A stretch of 34,629 nucleotides of DNA from CAKZKT01 sp034434235 (GCA_034434235.1 DAOTZV010000219.1:1-34629); one strand, 5' to 3'; shown: positions 7,566 to 15,723, numbered from the stretch's first letter. Notes: generated by a model from the sequence alone, not told the origin. Numbers and translations: made by a program.

Positions 7566-9352
7566 ACATGCGTCGTTCGCACAAGTTGTTCCTGATCGTA
7601 TCGTTGGTGGCCGCGCTGGCGCTGATCTTGAGCGCCTGCGCGCCGGCCACGCCGGCTCCGGCGCCGGCCGCCAAGGCGCCCGCCGAGGCACCCAAGGCCA
7701 CCGAGGCGCCCAAAGCTGCTGAAGCGCCCAAGGCCACCGAAGCACCCAAGCCGACCGCGGCACCGGCCGCCGGCGAACCCAAGCGAGGCGGCACCCTGAC
7801 CATGGTGGTGTGGCAGGAGCCGGAACATCTGAATCCCGAGCTGAGCACGCAAACGGTCGTGGATCACGTCAGCGGCCTGGCGCTCGAACCGCTGACCGGC
7901 GTGAACGAGAAGGGCGAGCGCTATCCGTTGCTCGCCACCGAAGTGCCGACCACGCAGAACGGCGGCGTCAGCGCCGACGGCAAGACGATCACGTACAAGC
8001 TGCGCAAGGCCAAGTGGCATGACGGCACCGACTTCACCTGCGAAGACCTGGTCTTCACCTGGAAAGTCATCATGACGCCGAACAACGGCGCCCTGGACGC
8101 GGGCAGCTTCAAGGACATTGACACCATCGAATGCCCCGATCCCAACACCGCGGTGATCAAGTTCAAGAACTTCCGGGCCGACTGGATCCGCCTCTTCTCG
8201 GGCATCGGCCTGCCGTTGCCGCGCACGGCCGGCAAGCCGGAAGAGCTGAAGACGTGGGCGTTCAACCGCGCGCCCATCGGCACCGGGCCCTTCAAGGTCA
8301 CCGAGTTCGTCACCGGCGATCACATCACCCTGGTGCGCAACGAGAACTACTGGATGCCCGGCAAGCCGTATCTCGACAAGGTGATCGTGCGCATCGTGCC
8401 CTCGTCCGAGGTCGCCAAGCAACTGATGAAGAACGGCGAAGCGGACATCATGTGGAACAACACCGAGGCCGACATCCCCGAGCTCGAGAAGATGCCGAAC
8501 GTCAAGCTCTTCTCCGCGCCCCAGGCCGGCGGCGAGCGCCTGATCCTCAACCTGGTCAAGCCGGGCGATCCGGCCGACAACAAGACGCCGCATCCGATCC
8601 TGGGCGATCTGCGCGTGCGCCAGGCCATCGCGTACGGCATTGATAAGCAGACCATCATAGACAAGCTGCTCTTCGGCAAGGCGCTCCCGGGCACCGGCGA
8701 GCTGAACGTGGATCCGTACAACTGCACCGAGGTCAAGCCGTTCCCCTACGATCCGGCCAAGGCGAAGGCGCTCCTGGATGAGGCCGGCTGGAAGGTGGGC
8801 GCCGACGGCATCCGCGAGAAGGATGGCCAGAAGTTGCGCCTGAAGTATCAGACGACCACGGGCAACAAGCTGCGCGAGAACTCGCAGGTGTTGATCGTCG
8901 AGAACATGAAGGCCATCGGCATCGAGTTCTACATCGAGAACCAGCCGTCGTCGTTGCTCATCGGCTCGTGGGCCAACAACAGCCCGCGCAAGAAGGGCAA
9001 CTTCGACATCATCATGTACACGACCAACGCCGCGATCGACCCGCATAGCCAGATGTACAACTACTTCCACAGCAAGTCTATCCCGTCGCCGGAGAACCAG
9101 GGCGGCATCAACTATAGCCGCTGGAACGATCCGGAGACGGATAAGCTGATCGAGCAGGCCGGCAGCATCCCCGATTGGCCGCAGCGGAAGACGCTTTATT
9201 GCCAGGCCGCGGCGCGCATCGTCGAGGGCGCCAGCCACATCTACCTCTATCAGCGCTTCAACCTCCAGTCGTTCAACACCCGCGTCCAGGGCTGGATCCC
9301 CACCCCCTGGGGCGGCCCGATGTGGAATGCCTGGGACATCTGGGTGAAGTAA
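7562..9352 (+). CDS. Peptide/oligopeptide ABC transporter receptor lipoprotein
   Basis: Predicted 596 residues, family 5 solute-binding protein (DppA/OppA type). ATG 7562 follows two overlapping GGAGG boxes; ATG 7568 is an alternative. Residues 1-25 are a lipoprotein signal ending LILSAC, with lipidated Cys26. A low-complexity linker of EAPKAT repeats (residues about 30-68) tethers the binding domain, beginning GEPKRGGTLTMVVWQEPEHLNPE. Family features include LRKAKWHDGTDFTCEDLVFTWK, GTGPFKVTEFVTGDHITLVRNENYW and LRVRQAIAYGIDKQTIIDKLL. It would capture peptides or related amides at the membrane surface and pass them to the permeases encoded next. A heptamer-repeat hairpin separates it from the permease genes, which may keep receptor expression higher. 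Confidence 0.95.
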   Translation: MNMRRSHKLFLIVSLVAALALILSACAPATPAPAPAAKAPAEAPKATEAPKAAEAPKATEAPKPTAAPAAGEPKRGGTLTMVVWQEPEHLNPELSTQTVVDHVSGLALEPLTGVNEKGERYPLLATEVPTTQNGGVSADGKTITYKLRKAKWHDGTDFTCEDLVFTWKVIMTPNNGALDAGSFKDIDTIECPDPNTAVIKFKNFRADWIRLFSGIGLPLPRTAGKPEELKTWAFNRAPIGTGPFKVTEFVTGDHITLVRNENYWMPGKPYLDKVIVRIVPSSEVAKQLMKNGEADIMWNNTEADIPELEKMPNVKLFSAPQAGGERLILNLVKPGDPADNKTPHPILGDLRVRQAIAYGIDKQTIIDKLLFGKALPGTGELNVDPYNCTEVKPFPYDPAKAKALLDEAGWKVGADGIREKDGQKLRLKYQTTTGNKLRENSQVLIVENMKAIGIEFYIENQPSSLLIGSWANNSPRKKGNFDIIMYTTNAAIDPHSQMYNYFHSKSIPSPENQGGINYSRWNDPETDKLIEQAGSIPDWPQRKTLYCQAAARIVEGASHIYLYQRFNLQSFNTRVQGWIPTPWGGPMWNAWDIWVK

Positions 9353-9376
9353 CAAGGGGGATAGAGTAGGTGGTGG

Positions 9377-9463
9377 GGGATTAGGGATTAGGGATTGGGA
9401 ATTTCCGACTCTTCCTATTCCCAATCCCGATCCCTAATCCCTAATCCCTAATCCCTAATACCC
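9377..9463. repeat. Heptamer-repeat hairpin (GGGATTA family)
   Basis: Left arm: GGGATTA, GGGATTA, GGGATT, GGGAATT (9377-9403). The loop (about 9404-9416) is C/T-rich. Right arm: ATTCCCAATCCC (9417-9428), then GATCCC and repeated TAATCCC units to 9463. The 12 inner pairs 9391-9402 / 9417-9428 are perfect. The left arm is also a four-run G-quadruplex motif on the plus strand, and the right arm is one on the minus strand. A related element with the same arm-loop-arm design lies inside ksgA at 19480-19533. This one fills the gap between the receptor stop and the permease start. Confidence 0.85.
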
Positions 9464-9473
9464 ATGAGCTGCC

Positions 9474-10481
9474 ATGACCCGCTACATCATCCGCCGTCTC
9501 CTGCAGGCTATTCCGCTGCTCTTCGTGATCAGCGTGCTGGTGTTCGCGCTGATTCAGATCATGCCGAACAACCCGCTGGCCGCGATGCAGAACAATCCGA
9601 ACATCTCGCCCGAGGACCTGTTGCGCCTGGAACAAGAGTATGGCCTGCGCGATCCGCTGCCGGTGAAGTACTGGAAGTGGCTCAGCCACACCATCCGGGG
9701 CGATTGGGGCGAATCCATGATCACCCATCGGCCCGTGTTGACCGAGATCGCCGATCGGCTGCCGAACACGCTGCTGCTTTCCGGCATCGCGTTCATCCTG
9801 GCGCTGCTCATCTCGATTCCCATCGGCATGATCTCGGCCGTGCGCCAGTATTCGCTCTTCGATCACATCGCCACGACGATCGCGTTCATGGGGCAATCCA
9901 TCCCGATCTTCTGGTTCGGCCTGATCCTGATCATCGTCTTCTCCGTCAATCTCCAGAACCCCTGGGCCGGGTCGGCGTGGTTCCCGCATCCGCCGCCTTT
10001 GCCGCTCTTTCCGGGCGGGGGAATGGTCACGCTGGGCGAATACGCGCCGCCGCCGCTGGTGGATCGCATCTGGCATCTGGTGTTGCCGGTGACCATGTTG
10101 GCGGTCTTCCAGCTCGCGCAACACGTGCGTTACATGCGCGCGGGGATGCTCGATGTGCTGCGGCAAGACTACATCCGCACCGCCCGCGCCAAGGGCCTCA
10201 AGGAGCGCGCGGTCATCCTGCGCCACGCGTTCAAGAACGCCGCGATCCCGGTCGTGACGATCATCGCCCTGGAAATGCCCGGGCTGTTCAACGGCGCGCT
10301 CTTCACCGAGACGATCTTCTCGTGGCCCGGCATGGGCCGGCTCTTCTTCCTGCACGCCGAACGGGGAGATTATCCGGTGCTGATGGGGATCTTGATGTTC
10401 AGCGCGATGTTGATCATCTTCTTCAACCTGGTGGCCGACGTGGCCTACGCATTTCTTGACCCCAGGATCCGTTTCGACTGA
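9474..10481 (+). CDS. ABC transporter permease, DppB/OppB type
   Basis: Predicted 335 residues. N-terminal TRYIIRRLLQAIPLLFVISVLVFALIQIMP is the canonical opening of DppB-like permeases, including the first membrane helix. Further helices include LLSGIAFILALLISIPIGMISAV and IPIFWFGLILIIVFSV. The EAA loop that docks on the ATPase is DYIRTARAKGLKERAVILRHAFKNAAIPVVT (residues about 232-262), ending in the LFNGALFTETIFSWPGMG motif. ATG 9474 lies only 11 nt after the heptamer repeat and has no convincing Shine-Dalgarno sequence, unlike its neighbours, so translation may be weak. The stop overlaps the next start by one base (TGATG), indicating coupling to the second permease. Confidence 0.95.
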   Translation: MTRYIIRRLLQAIPLLFVISVLVFALIQIMPNNPLAAMQNNPNISPEDLLRLEQEYGLRDPLPVKYWKWLSHTIRGDWGESMITHRPVLTEIADRLPNTLLLSGIAFILALLISIPIGMISAVRQYSLFDHIATTIAFMGQSIPIFWFGLILIIVFSVNLQNPWAGSAWFPHPPPLPLFPGGGMVTLGEYAPPPLVDRIWHLVLPVTMLAVFQLAQHVRYMRAGMLDVLRQDYIRTARAKGLKERAVILRHAFKNAAIPVVTIIALEMPGLFNGALFTETIFSWPGMGRLFFLHAERGDYPVLMGILMFSAMLIIFFNLVADVAYAFLDPRIRFD

Positions 10482-11404
10482 TGGCTGCTCATCCTGTTGC
10501 CGCCCGATCCTTGCTCAACGGTGCCGAATCCCGGCCGCCCGAAACCCTGCTTTCGCTCGCGTGGCGCCATTTCCGGCGCCACCGGCTCGCCTTGCTCGGC
10601 TCGGTCGTGCTCTCGCTGCTCATCCTGGGCGCCATCTTCGTGCCCATGGCGACCCGCTACGATCCGGGCAAGACGAGCATCCTGGATCAATATCTGCCGC
10701 CCTCGTTGCAGCACCCGATGGGCACCGATGGCCTCGGCCGCGACATGTTCGTGCGCGCCATGGCCGGCGGCCGCGTCTCCCTCGCGATCGGCCTGTTGGC
10801 CATGTTGCTGGCGATCACCATCGGCACGGTGATCGGGTCGGTGGCGGGGTACTACGGCGGCGTACTCGACAACGTGTTGATGCGCCTGGCCGACATCATG
10901 CTCACGATGCCGACCCTCTTCATCGCCATCCTGTTGACGCAGCTCCTGCGCGCGGGAGTGGTGCCCGGCCTGAAGGCGGGCATCGCACCGATCATCCTGG
11001 TGGTGGCGGCCACCTCGTGGATGGGCGTGGCGCGGCTGGTGCGCGCGTCGTTCCTGTCGCTCCGCAAGCGCGATTTCGTCACGGCCGCCCAGATGGTGGG
11101 CGCGGCCAACCTGCGCATCATGCTGCGCCACATCCTGCCGAACGCCATGAGCCCGATCATCGTGGCCGCGACGTTGCGGGTGGGCGCGGCGATCATCACC
11201 GAATCGGGCCTGAGCTATCTGGGCTTCGGCGTGCAGCCGCCCACGCCCACCTGGGGCAACATGCTCCAGCACGCCCAGTCCGAGCTCGACTACGCGCCGT
11301 GGACGGCCATCTTCCCGGGGCTCTTCATCTTCCTTACGGTGATCTCGGTGAACTACATCGGCGATGGCCTGCGCGACGCGCTCGATCCGCACCACGTCGA
11401 GTGA
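10481..11404 (+). CDS. ABC transporter permease, DppC/OppC type
   Basis: Predicted 307 residues. An N-terminal cytoplasmic tail (SLAWRHFRRHRLALLGSVVLSLLILGAIFVP) leads into the first helix. PMGTDGLGRDMFVRAMAGGRVSLAIGLLAMLLAITIGTVIGSVAGYYGG is the diagnostic DppC/OppC block. The EAA loop is DFVTAAQMVGAANLRIMLRHILPNAMSPIIV, followed by AAIITESGLSYLGFGVQPPTPTWGNML. It pairs with the preceding permease to form the membrane channel. Neither ATPase subunit (DppD/DppF type) follows; the next gene is unrelated and has its own promoter, so the ATPases must be encoded elsewhere or shared with another transporter. Confidence 0.95.
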   Translation: MAAHPVAARSLLNGAESRPPETLLSLAWRHFRRHRLALLGSVVLSLLILGAIFVPMATRYDPGKTSILDQYLPPSLQHPMGTDGLGRDMFVRAMAGGRVSLAIGLLAMLLAITIGTVIGSVAGYYGGVLDNVLMRLADIMLTMPTLFIAILLTQLLRAGVVPGLKAGIAPIILVVAATSWMGVARLVRASFLSLRKRDFVTAAQMVGAANLRIMLRHILPNAMSPIIVAATLRVGAAIITESGLSYLGFGVQPPTPTWGNMLQHAQSELDYAPWTAIFPGLFIFLTVISVNYIGDGLRDALDPHHVE

Positions 11405-11434
11405 TGCATCATTCGGCCGATCTGACCTCGTAGA

Positions 11435-11463
11435 TTGCGCAACTCCCTCGCTCGTGGTACTAT
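11435..11463 (+). promoter_or_regulatory. Promoter giving a probable leaderless mRNA
   Basis: TTGCGC (11435-11440), 17-bp spacer, TACTAT (11458-11463). The expected start point, about seven bases after the -10, coincides with the A of ATG 11470, and no Shine-Dalgarno sequence precedes that ATG. The gene is therefore predicted to be transcribed without a leader. Confidence 0.55.
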
Positions 11464-11469
11464 TGCGCC

Positions 11470-14400
11470 ATGCATTGGACTGCTCTTGTCCGCCGCGGGC
11501 TTGCGATCGGCTTGCCCGCGGCCGTGGTGCTCCTTCTGGCGTCCGCGCTGATCCTGTGGCGCAGCGAACGGTCGGCGGCCCGGCCGGCCTACGCCGGGGC
11601 GAGCGAGCTGGCCGGCGCGCTCGGCGTCAACCTGGAGGCCGGCGAGCTGGCCGATGAGGCGTTGCCGGGCCGGCTGGCCGCGTTGGCCGCGGGCGGCGTG
11701 CGCTGGGTGCGCTTCGTCATCCCCTGGGACCAGGTCGAGCCGGCGCCGGGCCGCTTCGATTGGGCCCTGCCCGATCGGCTGTTCGCTCTGTTGTCGGCAT
11801 ACCCCGATCTGAAGCCGCTGGTCGTGTTGAACGGCTCGCCCGCATGGGCGCGGCGCGCCGGCGACGCCGACAACCCGCTCGCGCCGCCGCAAGAGCGCAG
11901 GGACTTCGGCGCGTTTGCCGCGGCCGTGGCCCGGCGCTACGGCCTCCTGGTGGACGCATACCAGATCTGGCACGAGCCGAACATCGCGCCGCACTGGGGC
12001 CGGCGGCCGGTCGCGCCGGAGGATTACCTGGGCCTGTTGCGCGAAGCCGCGCTGCAGATCCGCAGCGCCGACCCCGACGCGCAGATCGTCCTGGCGGCCC
12101 TGGCGCCGAACACGGAGCCCGGCGGCGCCAACATGAGCGACGTGGCTTTTCTGGATGCGCTCTATCGCGCGGGCGGCCGGCCGTGGTTCGATGCGGCGGC
12201 GGCCCAGCCCTATGGCTTCTCCGCGCCGGCCACCGCGCCGGCCGACCCCGCGGCATTCAATTTCGCCCGCGCGCAGCTCCTGCGCGAGGTCATGGTGCGA
12301 CATGGCGACGGCCGCAAGCGGCTCTGGGCGACGGCGTTCGGCTGGAACGCGCTGCCCGAAAGCTGGACCGGCCGGGCCTCGCCGTGGGGCCAGGTGACCA
12401 TCGCGCAGCAGGCCGATTACGCGCGACAGGCGGTCGAGCTGGCGGCCACGCGCTGGCCATGGCTCGGCCCGCTCTTTTGGGCCGCGACCTGTCCGGCCCG
12501 GCCGGCCGACGATCCGTGGGTCGGCTTCGCCCTCTGCGCGGCCGATGGGAGCTGGCGGCCGGCCTGGTCGGCGCTGGCAGAGGCGGCGCACGCGCCTCCC
12601 GTCCTGCCGCCGGGCGATCACGCGGTCTCTCATGCCGCGGTGCGCTACAGCGCCGGCTGGCGCGTGGTCCCCGCGGCGGCCGATCCGGGCGCCGATGGCG
12701 ATGTGTTGGCCTACGAGTTCCTGGGGACCGAGACCGCGCTGCGCGTGCAGGGCGGCCCGTTTTGGGCCTTCCTGCGCGTGTGGATAGACGGCCGGCCCGC
12801 CAACGCTCTGCCGACCGATGAGACGGGCGCGGCGTATCTGGTGCTCTACGATCCGCTGGCCGAGGAGCGCACGGTGACCCTGGCGGCCGGCCTTTCTCCC
12901 GGCCGGCATCGGGCGATCGTGGAGGCGCACGGCGGCTGGGGACAGTGGCCGTTGCGCGGCATCCAGGTGCGCGATGGGGCCGCGCCGGGGCCGCTCGCGC
13001 GGCTCGATCCCCGCGCGCTCGCGTGGGCCGCGGCCGGCCTCGCGGCCATCTGGCTGATCATGACGGGGCGGCCATGGAAGGGCGCCGTGGTTCCTGCGGC
13101 TTTCGCCTTCCCCGCCGGGCTTTCTTCCCTCTGGAAACGGACGCGGGGCGGGAAGCCGGCCGCTTTCCCCTGGGCCGCCTGGCCCGACGCCGCCTGGTAT
13201 GCCGTCGGCGCGGCGCTGTTTCTGGCGTGCCTGCTTTCGCGCTGGCTGCTCCTCGATCTGGTCGCCCTGGGCGGATTGGGCCTGCTCTTCCTGGCGCGTC
13301 CCGATGTCGCGCTGCCGTTCATTGCGGCGGCCATTCCCCTGTGGCCGCGGCCGAAGGCGTTGGCCGGCCTGGAGTTCAGCCTCTACGAGCTGTTGATCTG
13401 GGTGGCGGCCGCGGCCGCGCTCGTCCGTGCGCTCGGAACCGGAAGCTGGCAGCGGACGTCCGACAGACCGCTTTCGGCGCCCGACGCCGCTTCGCCGGCC
13501 GGCCTGGATCGGCCCGTGCTGGCGCTGTTGCTCGTCGGGCTGGCGGCCGCGTTGGCCGCGGAGCGCACCGACGTCGCGCTGCGCGAGTTCCGCACCGTCT
13601 TCCTCCTGGCCGGGCTGTTCTATGGCCTGATCGTCCATACGCCGTGGCCCGCGGGCCGGCGCTTCTCTCCGCGGCCCTTGCTGATCGGCCTCCTGGTCGG
13701 GATGGTTTTCGTGAGCCTGGTCGCGCTCGTGCAGTTCGTCACCGGCCAGGGGCGAATAGATGTGGAAGGGGTGGGCCGGGTGCGCGCCTTCTACGGCTCG
13801 CCGAACAACCTGGCGCTCGTGCTCGATCGGGCCGTGCCGTTGAGCCTGGCGCTGGCCGCGTTCGGCGCACGGCATCGCCGCGGCGGGGCGACCGCTGCGC
13901 GCTGGCCGGCCCGGCTCGATCGGGAGCGGTTGTTCTACGGCGTGGCATTCGTTGTCACTTTCCTGGCGTGCATCGTGACCTACAGCAAGGGCGCGCTGCT
14001 GTTGGGCCTGCCGGCCGGCGTGGCGACCGTGCTGATCGGAGGCGCCTGGCGGAGCGGCCAGCGCTGGCCGCTGTGGGCGCTGGCCGGACTGGCCGTCGTC
14101 GGCGCGGCGGGCCTGTTCTGGCTGATGCGCACCCCGCGCTTCGCGCACCTGACCGACCTGGACGCCGGCACCGGCTTCTTCCGGCTCAAGCTCTGGCAGA
14201 GCGCCTGGCGCATGTGGCTCGATCATCCGTGGCTGGGGGTCGGGCCCGACAATTTCCTGTATGCGTATCGGACGCGCTACGTGTTGCCGACGGCCTGGCA
14301 GGAGCTCAACCTGAGCCATCCGCACAACATCGTGCTCGACTTTGCGACCCGGCTGGGGGCGGTGGGGATGGCCGTCGGCGCGTGGCTGTTCACTGCGGCG

Positions 14401-14589
14401 TTCCGGCGCGGCCGGCAGGCCATCGGCGCGGCGGCCGGCCGCGCCTGGCCGATGGCGCTCGGCCTGGTGGCCGGATTGGTCGCCACGGTGGCCCACGGCC
14501 TGATAGATAACTCGGTGTTCCTGATGGATCTGATGGCGCTGTTCATGTTGACCCTGGCACTGCTGGAACGCAGCGATGAGGTAAGCTGA
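11470..14589 (+). CDS. Glycoside-hydrolase-like / O-antigen-ligase-like fusion protein
   Basis: Predicted 1039 residues in three parts. A signal anchor (residues about 8-30) is followed by a TIM-barrel glycosidase domain (about 45-385; clan GH-A look, GH39/GH5-like) with GVRWVRFVIPWDQVEPAPGRFDW and the acid/base motif YQIWHEPN (E169). The strand-7 nucleophile motif, normally TEFGW in this clan, reads LWATAFGWN, so the expected Glu is Ala289 (GCG, one base from GAG). A beta-sandwich region (about 390-505, AFLRVWIDGRPANALP) leads to a polytopic domain (about 510-1030) with the O-antigen ligase/Wzy_C hallmarks FYGSPNNLALVLDRAVP, VTYSKGALLL, HPWLGVGPDNFLYAY and LSHPHNIVLDFATRLGAVG. I infer a surface-glycan ligase or polymerase with a built-in extracellular glycan-binding pseudoglycosidase. 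UDP-xylose synthase lies downstream. The stop codon TGA is inside a palindromic repeat unit. A sequencing or assembly fusion is unlikely because the frame is continuous. Confidence 0.85.
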   Translation: MHWTALVRRGLAIGLPAAVVLLLASALILWRSERSAARPAYAGASELAGALGVNLEAGELADEALPGRLAALAAGGVRWVRFVIPWDQVEPAPGRFDWALPDRLFALLSAYPDLKPLVVLNGSPAWARRAGDADNPLAPPQERRDFGAFAAAVARRYGLLVDAYQIWHEPNIAPHWGRRPVAPEDYLGLLREAALQIRSADPDAQIVLAALAPNTEPGGANMSDVAFLDALYRAGGRPWFDAAAAQPYGFSAPATAPADPAAFNFARAQLLREVMVRHGDGRKRLWATAFGWNALPESWTGRASPWGQVTIAQQADYARQAVELAATRWPWLGPLFWAATCPARPADDPWVGFALCAADGSWRPAWSALAEAAHAPPVLPPGDHAVSHAAVRYSAGWRVVPAAADPGADGDVLAYEFLGTETALRVQGGPFWAFLRVWIDGRPANALPTDETGAAYLVLYDPLAEERTVTLAAGLSPGRHRAIVEAHGGWGQWPLRGIQVRDGAAPGPLARLDPRALAWAAAGLAAIWLIMTGRPWKGAVVPAAFAFPAGLSSLWKRTRGGKPAAFPWAAWPDAAWYAVGAALFLACLLSRWLLLDLVALGGLGLLFLARPDVALPFIAAAIPLWPRPKALAGLEFSLYELLIWVAAAAALVRALGTGSWQRTSDRPLSAPDAASPAGLDRPVLALLLVGLAAALAAERTDVALREFRTVFLLAGLFYGLIVHTPWPAGRRFSPRPLLIGLLVGMVFVSLVALVQFVTGQGRIDVEGVGRVRAFYGSPNNLALVLDRAVPLSLALAAFGARHRRGGATAARWPARLDRERLFYGVAFVVTFLACIVTYSKGALLLGLPAGVATVLIGGAWRSGQRWPLWALAGLAVVGAAGLFWLMRTPRFAHLTDLDAGTGFFRLKLWQSAWRMWLDHPWLGVGPDNFLYAYRTRYVLPTAWQELNLSHPHNIVLDFATRLGAVGMAVGAWLFTAAFRRGRQAIGAAAGRAWPMALGLVAGLVATVAHGLIDNSVFLMDLMALFMLTLALLERSDEVS

Positions 14590-14723
14590 ATCAATCTCGG
14601 CCTTACAATGTAAGCCGAAATTAATTTCGGCTTACAACATATGCCGAAATTAATTTCGGCTTACAACATATGCCGAAATTATTTTCGACTTTACGGCGTA
14701 GGCCGAAATTAATTTCGGCCTAC
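14581..14723. repeat. 26-bp palindrome array B (5 units)
   Basis: Five units start at 14581, 14610, 14639, 14668 and 14698, a step of 29-30 bp (26-bp palindrome plus about 3-4 nt). Units 2 and 5 are perfect palindromes with arms GTAAGCCGAA / TTCGGCTTAC and GTAGGCCGAA / TTCGGCCTAC around an ATTAAT core. Units 1, 3 and 4 are degenerate. Unit 1 contains the stop codon of the upstream fusion gene, and the array ends 24 nt before the UDP-xylose synthase start, filling the intergenic gap. No CRISPR-type spacers are present. Confidence 0.9.
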
Positions 14724-14747
14724 GTCCAGGCATTTCAGGAGGCTTTC

Positions 14748-15677
14748 ATGCGTATCTTGGTGACGGGCGGGGCCGGCTTCATCGGCTCGCATCTGTGCGA
14801 CCGGCTGCTTGCCGATGGCCACGATGTCATTGCAATGGACAATCTGATCACCGGCTCGGCCGATAACATCGCGCACCTGGCCGGCAATCGTCGCTTCAAG
14901 TTCATCTACCACGATGTGACGAATTACATCTACGTGCCCGGCGCTCTCGATGCGGTGATGCATCTGGCCTCGCCGGCCAGCCCGGTGGATTTCGCGCGCA
15001 TCCCGATCCAGATCCTCAAGGTGGGCTCGCTCGGCACGCACAACACGCTCGGCCTGGCGTTGGCCAAGGGCGCCCGCTACCTGCTCGCGTCCACCTCCGA
15101 GGTGTACGGCGATCCGCTCGTCCATCCGCAACCGGAGAGCTACTGGGGCAACGTCAACCCGATCGGCATCCGCGGGGTCTACGACGAGGCGAAGCGCTTC
15201 GCCGAGGCGCTCACCATGGCGTATCACCGGATCCACGGCGTGGACACGCGCATCATCCGCATCTTCAACACGTACGGCCCGCGCATGCGCCTGGACGACG
15301 GCCGGGTGGTGCCCAACTTCATCGGCCAGGCGCTGCGCGGCCAGCCGCTGACCGTGTACGGCGATGGCAGCCAGACGCGCTCGTTCTGCTTCGTCTCCGA
15401 CCTGGTCGAGGGGATGGTCCGGCTGCTTCTCTCCGACGAAACGAACCCGGTCAACGTGGGCAATCCTTCGGAGCTGAGCATCCTGGCGTTCGCCGAGCTG
15501 ATCAACAAGCTGACCGGCAATCGGGCCGGCATCGTGTTCAAGCCGTTGCCGCAGGATGACCCGCGCGTGCGCCGGCCCGACATCACCCGCGCCCGCACCA
15601 TCCTGGGCTGGGAGCCGCAAGTGCCGGTCGAGGAGGGCCTGGCGCGCACGATCGCGTACTACCGCAGCAAAATGTAA
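14748..15677 (+). CDS. UDP-glucuronate decarboxylase (UDP-xylose synthase)
   Basis: Predicted 309 residues, extended short-chain dehydrogenase. It oxidises and decarboxylates UDP-glucuronate to UDP-xylose. The NAD-binding motif GGAGFIGSH is at residues 7-15. The family-specific stretch MHLASPASPVDF, LLASTSEVYGDPLVHPQPESYWGNVNPIG and the catalytic YDEAK (Y145, K149) match UXS proteins closely; IFNTYGPRMRLDDGRVVPNF and DDPRVRRPDITRARTILGWEP confirm the group over plain UDP-glucose epimerases. ATG 14748 follows AGGAGG with five bases between. The longer frame upstream would translate the palindromic repeats and is rejected. It sits behind the ligase fusion and probably supplies xylose-type sugar nucleotides for the same surface polysaccharide. 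Confidence 0.92.
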   Translation: MRILVTGGAGFIGSHLCDRLLADGHDVIAMDNLITGSADNIAHLAGNRRFKFIYHDVTNYIYVPGALDAVMHLASPASPVDFARIPIQILKVGSLGTHNTLGLALAKGARYLLASTSEVYGDPLVHPQPESYWGNVNPIGIRGVYDEAKRFAEALTMAYHRIHGVDTRIIRIFNTYGPRMRLDDGRVVPNFIGQALRGQPLTVYGDGSQTRSFCFVSDLVEGMVRLLLSDETNPVNVGNPSELSILAFAELINKLTGNRAGIVFKPLPQDDPRVRRPDITRARTILGWEPQVPVEEGLARTIAYYRSKM

Positions 15678-15694
15678 CTTGTCACACGCTGGTT

Positions 15695-15723
15695 TTGACG
15701 CCCGCCCGGTTTTGTGCTATGAT
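15695..15723 (+). promoter_or_regulatory. Promoter of the Crp/Fnr gene
   Basis: TTGACG (15695-15700), 17-bp spacer, TATGAT (15718-15723) with an extended -10 (TGC). Both hexamers match at 5 of 6 positions. It directs transcription of the regulator starting at 15762. Confidence 0.75.

Noticed and set aside
7680..7760. EAPKAT-type repeats in the receptor as part of the heptamer repeat class
   Set aside because: The period is 18 bp (six codons) with synonymous variation, so this is a protein-level linker repeat, not a DNA heptamer.
6236..9424. 1062-codon open frame on the minus strand
   Set aside because: It is antisense to the M20 and receptor genes, has His/Arg/Asp-rich low-information sequence typical of GC-rich antisense frames, and shows no motif or ribosome site.
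11353..14496. 1047-codon open frame on the minus strand
   Set aside because: Antisense shadow of the glycosidase-ligase fusion; composition is Arg/Pro/Gln-rich without any domain signature.
14581..14723. CRISPR array (regular 29-30 bp spacing)
   Set aside because: The repeated part is the whole palindrome and the spacers are only 3-4 nt. There are no cas genes. Array C likewise has 12-nt, mutually similar spacers.
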